The position numbers and the translations under genes are program-made. This document shows, one piece after another, positions 58,163-64,000 of a stretch of 64,000 nucleotides of DNA; positions within the stretch are counted from its first letter, which is position 1; each line of letters opens with the position of its first letter. The stretch is from Myxococcales bacterium (lineage in GTDB: Bacteria; Myxococcota_A; Bradymonadia; Bradymonadales; Bradymonadaceae), in contig SKON01000154.1 of the NCBI GenBank assembly GCA_007120035.1, positions 1-64,000 on the forward strand. The letters are read 5' to 3'. The notes below the pieces were generated by a model. It made no database searches and had not been told where the DNA came from. It saw nothing but the letters and a program-made list of their open reading frames with translations.

Positions 58163-59296
58163 ATGAATCACGCACCACTGGCCACCTTCACGCTCCTCCT
58201 CGCCATGATGACGATCATGATGATGTCCTGCGTGGAGTCCTCAGGCCCCCGGGCCAACAGCGAGGCCGGGTATCTCTTCATCGATCTGGAGGGTCCCCTG
58301 GCGGCTGGCTGGAACGCTGAGCTCTGGATCCTCGGGCCGGCCACCGGCGGCCGCCACTGCGAGGCTGACCTGGGGTGCTTCCCCGATCACCACGCCCTGG
58401 AGGACTTGGAAGTCACCTCCTCGGACGACTCCGTCGCTGAAGTCCTGGAGATCACCCACGAGGAGCTTAACGGCGTGCCCGCCGTGCGAATTACCCTCGA
58501 CTCCCACAGCCCCGGCGAAGCCCGACTGCAGTTTCGATTCGCCGTCGCCGACGGGTTCACCCCTCCCGAGGAAGACCTCGACGCCGAGGACCGACTCGCC
58601 GACGCCTTCTCTATCGAGGTCCGGGAAGTCGCGCACCTGCGCCTGTCTCGATACCTGGAAGGGCTTAACCTCACCAGCCCCCACAGCGCCTGTCCTCAGC
58701 GCGGCCCCGGCACCTACTTGATGGAGTACCTTGAAGAGTACGACGTCCTCCTCTCCTTCCAAAAGGTCGACGCCGGGGGCACGCCCCTGCGGGGTTCGGG
58801 CCAACTTCCCCTGACAGTAGACCCCGAAGACGCCGCGACCCTGGCTGACTTCGAGCCCTCCCTGGACCTGATCCGAATGAGCCTTCAGACCTTCGGCACC
58901 CTCACGATCTCTCCCGACGGTGGCGGCGATGAGATCATCGGACACGTCCTGGCCCCCGGCGACGTCACGGAGATCTTCGCCCGAGGGTTCGCGCTCGACA
59001 CCGAAGGTCGACGGGGCCTGGAGGTCGGCCAATTCCGGGCCGACCGCCTCTACGAGGTCCAGGTGGAGCCCGACAACCTCCCGGCCCCCCTCTGCGGCGG
59101 ACAGATCGCCACCCAGGTCCAGACCCTCACCCCGGCCATCTGCGATGTGCTCGGCACCATCGAGGAGCGCCGCACAGCCCTGGTGGCCGCCTACGTCACC
59201 GGCGAATGCTACCTCCGGCTCCACGCACCCGCCGCCGGCGGCGGTCAGGGCCTCACCCGGGACCTCGTCATCGAAGTCATCCCCGGGTTTGACTAG
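58163..59296 (+). CDS. Lipoprotein, unknown function
   Basis: 377 residues. Signal peptide with lipobox 'MMMSC' near residue 23. The mature part is beta-rich with immunoglobulin-like segments ('SDDSVAEVLEITHEELNGVPAVRITLDSHSPGEARLQF') and conserved-looking Cys pairs ('RHCEADLGCFPD', 'CGGQIA', 'ICDVLG', 'ECYLRLHAP'). No family recognised. It lies 24 bases after the csp terminator, so it probably has its own promoter, which I could not place. Convergent with the CAP-domain gene. Confidence 0.75.
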   Translation: MNHAPLATFTLLLAMMTIMMMSCVESSGPRANSEAGYLFIDLEGPLAAGWNAELWILGPATGGRHCEADLGCFPDHHALEDLEVTSSDDSVAEVLEITHEELNGVPAVRITLDSHSPGEARLQFRFAVADGFTPPEEDLDAEDRLADAFSIEVREVAHLRLSRYLEGLNLTSPHSACPQRGPGTYLMEYLEEYDVLLSFQKVDAGGTPLRGSGQLPLTVDPEDAATLADFEPSLDLIRMSLQTFGTLTISPDGGGDEIIGHVLAPGDVTEIFARGFALDTEGRRGLEVGQFRADRLYEVQVEPDNLPAPLCGGQIATQVQTLTPAICDVLGTIEERRTALVAAYVTGECYLRLHAPAAGGGQGLTRDLVIEVIPGFD

Positions 59297-59306
59297 CTAG
59301 CTCGCT

Positions 59307-59984
59307 CTACGGAAAGTCCACCGAGAAGAGGGCCGTCATAAAAAATCCCAGCTCGGACCGCACCACCCCGACCCCGCCGTGGGTGAAATGATCCTTGAGG
59401 ATCGTCTCCCGATGTCCCCGGGAGTTCATCCACCCCGTATGCCCGTGGGCCATCGTCGGCGCCAGCGCCAGGTTCTCCCCGAACCCCCGAAAGTCCATCC
59501 CCAGCGCCTCCAGGCGGGCCCCGGGATCTTCTCCGTCGGGGTTGACGTGACTGAAGTAGTCCCGCTCGATCATGTCCCGGCTATGCGCTCGCCCGGCCCA
59601 CACCAGCCGCAGGTCGCACTCCAGCGGCGGGAGCCCTCGGGCCTCGCGCTCACAGTTCTGGAGCCGAAAGAGCAAGGTCTCAAAGTCGTCGCCACACCGG
59701 TCGCCGTCGCTCTGTCGCTCCCCGAACCGCCGAGGCACTCTCTCGTCCAGGGCGTCACCGATATCGTCATGGTTCACGTCGTCCAGCCCGCACTGCACAT
59801 GACGGTGCGACAGGGCCTCCTCCCAATTCCCCTGGGTCGCCGGGCCTTCCATGATTCCCTCCTCCACCACTACCATCGTGGGCCCCGGATCCGACGACGC
59901 CCCCAGGCCGGCGCACCCGGCCCACCCGAGCACCACCCCCAAAGCCCCCACTATCACTACGGTTCGTCTCTTTCGTCGGTTCAT
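59307..59984 (-). CDS. CAP/SCP-domain lipoprotein
   Basis: 225 residues from the ATG after GAGGAATACC. Lipobox 'GWAGC' near residue 24. The CAP domain is visible at 110-225: 'LLFRLQNCEREARGLPPLECDLRLVWAGRAHSRDMIERDYFSHVNPDGEDPGARLEALGM', 'FGENLAL', 'GWMNSRGHRETILKDHFTHGGVGV'. The His and Glu of the CAP cavity are present. CAP proteins are secreted or surface proteins with varied roles (binding, sometimes proteolysis). Divergent from the ABC transporter gene. Confidence 0.9.
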   Translation of the reverse strand: MNRRKRRTVVIVGALGVVLGWAGCAGLGASSDPGPTMVVVEEGIMEGPATQGNWEEALSHRHVQCGLDDVNHDDIGDALDERVPRRFGERQSDGDRCGDDFETLLFRLQNCEREARGLPPLECDLRLVWAGRAHSRDMIERDYFSHVNPDGEDPGARLEALGMDFRGFGENLALAPTMAHGHTGWMNSRGHRETILKDHFTHGGVGVVRSELGFFMTALFSVDFP

Positions 59985-60029
59985 GGTATTCCTCGGCGGC
60001 CTCTTTCGACACTGCACCCCCACATTATC

Positions 60030-61847
60030 ATGCGTCGACGTCCCCTACCCCCCGAAAATCAAGCCTTCACCTGGCGGTCCCTCCTCAAGCTCTTTCCATC
60101 GCTCTGGGGCCACCGCTATCGGATCGCCCTGGCCATCGCCTGCCTCCTGGCCGCCAAAGGAGCCACCGTCGCCGTGCCCCTGGTGTTGCGGGAGATCGTC
60201 GACCGCCTCGACGCCTCTCTCGTCACCGAGCTGGTCTTACCCCTCTCGTTTCTTCTCCTCTACGGAGCCCTTCGCCTGGGGGGCACCCTCTTTCGAGAGC
60301 TCCAGACCGCGATCTTCTCCAGGGTCCGCCAGTCCATGATGCGAGAGCTCTCCGTGGACGTGCTCCGCCACCTCCACAACCTCTCCCTTCGCTTCCACCT
60401 CACCCGCAAGACCGGCGCCATCAGCCAGGACCTGGGCCGGGGGACCCGGAGCCTCTCCACCCTGATCAACTACCTCCTCTTCAACATCGTCCCCACCTTC
60501 GTCGAGATCGGCCTGGTCTGCTTGATCCTCTTCGCCGAGTACGACGTCCGGTTCGTCCTGGTCATCGCCGTAACCTTCATCCTCTACGTGGTCGCCACTC
60601 TGGTCCTGACGGAGTGGCGGATGCCTCTGCGTCGAGAGAAGAACACTCTGGAGTCCGAGGCCAACTCCCGGGCCATCGACAGCCTCCTGAACTTCGAGAC
60701 CGTCAAGTACTTCAACAACGAAGACTACGAGGTCGATCGCTACGACGACTCCCTGACGGGCTGGGAAGACGCCGCTGTGAAGGTCCAGTACTCCTTGAGC
60801 ATCCTCAACGTCACCCAGGGCTTAATCATCGCCGCCGGCGTCACGATCCTGATCATCATGGCCGGCCAGGGCGTCGTCGCCGGGGAGCTCACCATCGGCG
60901 ATCTGGTGGCCGTCAACGCCTTCCTCCTCCAGCTCTTCGTCCCCCTGGGCTTCCTCGGCACCGTCTACAGCATCCTCAAGCACGCCATGGCCGACATGGA
61001 GCGCCTCTACGAGCTCCTCCAGGAAGACCCGGAGATCGTCGACGTCGACGGCGCCCCCGATCTGGACGTCACCCACGGAGAGATCCGGTTTGAGGCTGTC
61101 GACTTCCACTACTCCGAGGATCGGCCCATCCTCCGGAGCGTCGATCTCGTCGTCCAACCGGGCTCCAAGGTGGCCCTCGTCGGTCCCAGCGGGGCCGGCA
61201 AGTCCACCATCGGCCGCCTCCTCTTCCGGTTCTACGACCCCACGGCCGGCCGGGTCCTCATCGACGGCCAGGACCTCCGGGAGGTCACCCAGCAGAGCGT
61301 CCGCAGCGCCATCGGCGTCGTCCCCCAGGACACGGTCCTCTTCAATGACACCCTTCGAAACAACCTACGATACGCCCGTCGGGACGCCACCGACGACGAG
61401 CTCGAGGAAGCCGCCCGCCTGGCCAACCTCGAACACTTCATCGACTCCCTCCCCAAAGGCTGGGAGACCATCGTCGGCGAACGAGGCCTGAAGCTCTCCG
61501 GCGGCGAGAAACAACGGGTCGCCATCGCCCGGGCCATCTTGAAAGCCCCGCCGATCTTACTCTTTGACGAGGCTACCTCGTCCTTGGACTCCGAGTCCGA
61601 GCAGGAGATCCTGGGCGCCCTGGCTCGACTCGCCAAGGACCAGACCACCCTGGCCGTCGCCCACCGCCTCTCCACGATCATCGACTCCGATCGAATCGTC
61701 TTCTTGGAGCAAGGCCGGATCGTCGAGGAAGGCACCCACGAGGAACTCTTGGCCCTTCAGGGCCGGTACGCCGAGCTCTGGCGCATCCAGGCCGAGGAAC
61801 AGGACGAGGAGGACCAAGAAACACCGATACCGCCCACCGGGCCGTAA
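60030..61847 (+). CDS. ATM1-type ABC transporter (fused permease and ATPase)
   Basis: 605 residues. N-terminal six-TM permease ('ALAIACLLAAKGATVAVPLVLREIVDRLD'...'LGFLGTVYSILKHAMADMERLYELL'), then the ATPase with Walker A 'GPSGAGKST', Q-loop 'IGVVPQDTVLFND', signature 'LSGGEKQRVAIARAIL', Walker B 'ILLFDEATSSLD' and the H-loop 'AVAHRLST'. The permease strings 'GRGTRSLSTLINYLLFNIVPTFVEI' and 'NSRAIDSLLNFETVKYFNNE' are characteristic of ATM1/HMT1, which export glutathione- or sulphur-linked compounds and heavy metals. It functions as a homodimer in the inner membrane. Confidence 0.95.
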   Translation: MRRRPLPPENQAFTWRSLLKLFPSLWGHRYRIALAIACLLAAKGATVAVPLVLREIVDRLDASLVTELVLPLSFLLLYGALRLGGTLFRELQTAIFSRVRQSMMRELSVDVLRHLHNLSLRFHLTRKTGAISQDLGRGTRSLSTLINYLLFNIVPTFVEIGLVCLILFAEYDVRFVLVIAVTFILYVVATLVLTEWRMPLRREKNTLESEANSRAIDSLLNFETVKYFNNEDYEVDRYDDSLTGWEDAAVKVQYSLSILNVTQGLIIAAGVTILIIMAGQGVVAGELTIGDLVAVNAFLLQLFVPLGFLGTVYSILKHAMADMERLYELLQEDPEIVDVDGAPDLDVTHGEIRFEAVDFHYSEDRPILRSVDLVVQPGSKVALVGPSGAGKSTIGRLLFRFYDPTAGRVLIDGQDLREVTQQSVRSAIGVVPQDTVLFNDTLRNNLRYARRDATDDELEEAARLANLEHFIDSLPKGWETIVGERGLKLSGGEKQRVAIARAILKAPPILLFDEATSSLDSESEQEILGALARLAKDQTTLAVAHRLSTIIDSDRIVFLEQGRIVEEGTHEELLALQGRYAELWRIQAEEQDEEDQETPIPPTGP

Positions 61848-61869
61848 CCTCCCGGGGACGTCTCGGTCC

Positions 61870-61892
61870 GCCGGGGCTCTCGTGGCCCCGGC
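61870..61892. terminator. Weak hairpin between ABC and csp genes
   Basis: An 8-bp stem GCCGGGGC / GCCCCGGC with a 7-base loop lies between two convergent genes. No T-run on either side, so it may need a factor to terminate. Confidence 0.35.
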
Positions 61893-61916
61893 ACCCCCCT
61901 TCCCCCCGCTCTGGAG

Positions 61917-62129
61917 TCACTCCAGCGGGATGACGTTCACCGCCTGCAGCCCCTTGGGGCCTTCCTCGATCTCGAACTCCACCTCCTGGTCTTCCCGGAG
62001 GGTCTTGAAGCCCGACACCTGGATCGCACTGTAATGACAGAACACATCTTCTCCGTCGGGCTGGGTGATAAATCCATAACCCTTATCGGAGTTGAACCAC
62101 TTGACCGTTCCCACAATCTTCGTCGACAT
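61917..62129 (-). CDS. Cold-shock-domain protein, second copy
   Basis: 70 residues from the ATG after AGGAGTACGAA. RNP1 'KGYGFI', RNP2 'DVFCHYSAI'. The rest is very close to the first csp ('[10 protein letters not shown]', 'KTLREDQ', '[12 protein letters not shown]' shared), so the pair is a recent duplication or is under strong constraint. It is an RNA chaperone. A ~220-base non-coding region upstream on the minus strand could hold a leader, but I found no clear promoter in it. Confidence 0.97.
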   Translation of the reverse strand: MSTKIVGTVKWFNSDKGYGFITQPDGEDVFCHYSAIQVSGFKTLREDQEVEFEIEEGPKGLQAVNVIPLE

Positions 62130-62423
62130 TTCGTACTCCTGCGGGGCACCCCCGGGAACCACTTCGTCGCAAAACCGGTCCCGACACCACCCGATCACCC
62201 TTGACACCGTTTCCCTCACGCACCATGCCATGAGGGGCTCTCCGACCGCTGAGCCTTTCGCCCGACGACGACGCGGAGATGAAAACGTCCACAACAAAAT
62301 CCGTGCAACCCCCACCCCTGGCAAAAGAGGTGTTCGCACTGCCAAGTTTGTATGAACTTCTCCAGTGTGACAGGTCCCTCTGAATTTTGCAATCACCCCC
62401 CCGGAACCAATTCTGGCACCACC

Positions 62424-62765
62424 ATGGACAAATCCAAACTCGTCGTGTTGACCATCGGCCTCTTCATCGGCCTGGGGGTCTTCGCCTGGAGCTGGGTCAA
62501 CTTCACCCAGAGCCCGCCTCACGATCCCGAGATCGCCCAGCGGTACTTCCAGCACTTCCACCGCCGGTGCCCCGGGGAGTTCGGCGACGAAGAGCTCTGC
62601 CGAGAGGTCCTGGGCAATCATCATCGCTCCTGCTTCGCCGATCACCTCCGCCCCACCCCACCGGACCGGGTCGACGAGGAAGGCCCCTTCCTCTACAACC
62701 GGTCCCTCTACCTGGAGTGCATGCGGTCTCACGCCGAAGCGCTCTTGCAAGTCGACGGCTCGTGA
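62424..62765 (+). CDS. Small membrane-anchored protein, unknown function
   Basis: 113 residues. One N-terminal TM helix ('[20 protein letters not shown]'), then a periplasmic domain with four Cys ('RRCPGEFG', 'ELCREVLG', 'RSCFADHL', 'LECMRSHAE'), which probably form two disulphides in a small helical fold. No family recognised. It precedes two other small genes on the same strand. Confidence 0.75.
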   Translation: MDKSKLVVLTIGLFIGLGVFAWSWVNFTQSPPHDPEIAQRYFQHFHRRCPGEFGDEELCREVLGNHHRSCFADHLRPTPPDRVDEEGPFLYNRSLYLECMRSHAEALLQVDGS

Positions 62766-62831
62766 CTATCCTTCGCTCTCTTCTGGTTCCCCTCTCCGAC
62801 CTTTCTCCTCCCCCCCATCACCGAGGCACTC

Positions 62832-63041
62832 ATGTCCCGCAAGATCACCCGCAACGAATTGATCCTTCTCCTCGAAGAGCTCGACCACGGTGACCGGTCC
62901 AGCGACCGCATCGAGCAGCTCGTCATGGAGCTGGAGTTCATCGTCTCTGACACGGAAGCCATCGAGCTCCTCCAGAACCCCCACCTCACCCCCGACGAGC
63001 TCGCCGACCAGCTCGTCGGCTACGACGCACAGGACGTGTGA
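62832..63041 (+). CDS. Small acidic protein, unknown function
   Basis: 69 residues, helical and acidic ('LILLLEELDHGDRSSDRIEQLVMELEFIVSDTEAIELLQ'). ATG start; spacing 66 bases after the previous stop. No signal peptide and no motif. It lies 24 bases before the DUF6483-like gene and may be cotranscribed with it. Confidence 0.65.
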   Translation: MSRKITRNELILLLEELDHGDRSSDRIEQLVMELEFIVSDTEAIELLQNPHLTPDELADQLVGYDAQDV

Positions 63042-63065
63042 ACTCTTCGCCGTCCTGATCGCGCC

Positions 63066-63740
63066 GTGATCTTCAAAAACAACCATCAGGAGAAGGTCCT
63101 CAACCATCTGGCGGCGATCCTCAAGAAGGTCGCCGGCGATGAGTTCGACTACGAGGACCTCGACGTAGGGCTCGCCATCCTCGACCGAGCTCTGGCGGAC
63201 ACTCTCGAGATCAAGCCCGATTTCGTCGGGCTCATCGACGCCCACCTGATCGACAACCTCGACGTGGAGATGCAGGCCTACATGGGCCGGGGCCTGGCCA
63301 TGCGGGCCTCCCTCCTCTTGGATATGGGCAAGGAGAGCGAAGCCACCGCCATGGCCCTCCTGTCGATCCGGGCCTACCGCCACAGCCTCTCCGTGCGATT
63401 TGACAACGAAGACGAGGAGGGACGCTATGTGGCCCATTATCTCCACCAGCTCTTGCGACACCCCGTGGCCGCCCTGGCCTTCTCCCCTCACGACGTCGCC
63501 CACTCCTACCGGACCCTCTTTGCTTTCTACGCCGACCAGGGTCTCCTGGACCGCGCCGAAGACATGCTCTTCCACGCCCTGGATCTCCTCTCCAGTCCCC
63601 CGGAGTTGCTTCGAGAAGGGATCGAGTTCTACGATGCCCTCCTCGACGAGGACCCCCGAGAGTTGAAACGCCGCGGCCTGCCCCTCCGCGAGGTCCAGGC
63701 CGCCCGCGATGAGCTCCGGGAACGACTCGCCAACACCTAA
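63066..63740 (+). CDS. DUF6483-like helical protein
   Basis: 224 residues from a GTG. All-helical, with an opening '[22 protein letters not shown]' like small DUF6483 proteins (from memory) and TPR-like pairs further on ('[28 protein letters not shown]', '[25 protein letters not shown]'). Probably a cytoplasmic protein-binding module. It precedes the malic enzyme gene by 26 bases. Confidence 0.7.
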   Translation: MIFKNNHQEKVLNHLAAILKKVAGDEFDYEDLDVGLAILDRALADTLEIKPDFVGLIDAHLIDNLDVEMQAYMGRGLAMRASLLLDMGKESEATAMALLSIRAYRHSLSVRFDNEDEEGRYVAHYLHQLLRHPVAALAFSPHDVAHSYRTLFAFYADQGLLDRAEDMLFHALDLLSSPPELLREGIEFYDALLDEDPRELKRRGLPLREVQAARDELRERLANT

Positions 63741-63766
63741 GCCTTTTTTCCCCAGGTTTTTCCACG

Positions 63767-64000
63767 ATGACCGACGAGAAGACGAGCGCCCGCCGCCAGG
63801 CCGCACTGGACTACCACGAGCACCCCAAGCCCGGAAAAATCGAGGTCGTCCCCACCAAACCCCTGACCAGCCAGCGGGACCTGGCCCTGGCCTACTCTCC
63901 CGGGGTCGCCGAGCCCTGTCGGGAGATCGTCGCCGACCCGATCACGGCCTACCGGTACACGAACCGCCAGAACCTGGTCGGGATCGTCACCAACGGCACG
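63767..64000 (+). CDS. maeB: NADP-dependent malic enzyme, N-terminal part
   Basis: The frame runs to the window edge, with 78 residues visible. '[21 protein letters not shown]' and '[19 protein letters not shown]', '[18 protein letters not shown]' are the hallmark N-terminus of the bacterial MaeB-type malic enzyme (pyruvate from malate with NADP+). Whether the phosphotransacetylase-like C-terminal domain is present cannot be seen. ATG start. Confidence 0.93.
   Translation, partial: MTDEKTSARRQAALDYHEHPKPGKIEVVPTKPLTSQRDLALAYSPGVAEPCREIVADPITAYRYTNRQNLVGIVTNGT

Noticed and set aside
1-64000. CRISPR arrays, insertion sequences, prophage genes, rRNA
   Set aside because: No spaced direct repeats, transposase, integrase or rRNA signature could be read on either strand.

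Overview
The window is GC-rich, densely coded chromosomal DNA with no phage, IS, integron or CRISPR signature. The gene set suggests a predatory or otherwise complex deltaproteobacterial lineage (Myxococcota in the broad sense; Bradymonadia is plausible). The grounds are two large eukaryote-like Ser/Thr kinases (one PknK-like with an ATPase/TPR tail), an ECF sigma factor with a cotranscribed membrane regulator, an M64 peptidase, an acyl-CoA-binding protein, many Cys-lipobox lipoproteins and many small outer-membrane barrels. This assignment is inference from gene content; no rRNA or ribosomal protein marker is present.

Layout. 1-8.9 kb: the end of a RetSat/phytoene-desaturase-like flavoprotein, an Old Yellow Enzyme, a membrane protein with a duplicated domain, an EamA transporter, a duplicated Cys-rich lipoprotein, a Ser/Thr kinase fused to an extracellular L-domain-like repeat, and two SRPBCC/START-fold proteins. 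9-13 kb: a von Willebrand A lipoprotein (ending in a strong terminator), then a three-gene unit: an exported pilus-N-domain protein, an ECF sigma factor, and a membrane regulator carrying the same domain outside. 13-20 kb: an M48 protease with a TerB-like tail, a SnoaL-like protein, hypotheticals, tRNA-Asn, TesB and nitronate monooxygenase.

20.9-35.3 kb is one long minus-strand block: response regulator, glycosyltransferase-fold/coiled-coil protein, flippase-like membrane protein, then hrcA-grpE-dnaK-dnaJ, followed closely by a periplasmic binding-like protein, an M50 protease, a zinc-ribbon membrane protein, thiL, a methyltransferase and a GTPase. A promoter with a palindrome over its start site precedes hrcA; no CIRCE element was found. 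35.4-37.8 kb: tRNA-Cys, a lipoprotein, and a second, membrane-anchored GrpE-domain protein whose gene overlaps a convergent membrane-protein gene by 145 bases.

37.9-47.6 kb: an M64 peptidase, then a minus-strand run of PknK-like kinase, FAD oxidoreductase, outer-membrane protein, a kinase-like protein lacking the ATPase domain, and a complete histidine kinase, mostly coupled by 4-base overlaps. 47.8-53.6 kb: an amidohydrolase lipoprotein, a long inverted repeat, outer-membrane proteins, an S41 peptidase and a one-domain voltage-gated channel. 53.8-64 kb: a Rho ATPase without its usual RNA-binding domain, an alpha/beta hydrolase, ACBP, lipoproteins, two cold-shock proteins, a CAP-domain lipoprotein, an ATM1-type ABC transporter, three small unknown proteins and the start of a malic enzyme.

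The most unusual items are the sigma/regulator/exported-domain unit, the Rho lacking its cold-shock-like domain, the kinase/L-domain fusion, the membrane GrpE paralogue, the channel with an Asp-rich selectivity filter, and the 250-base inverted repeat.
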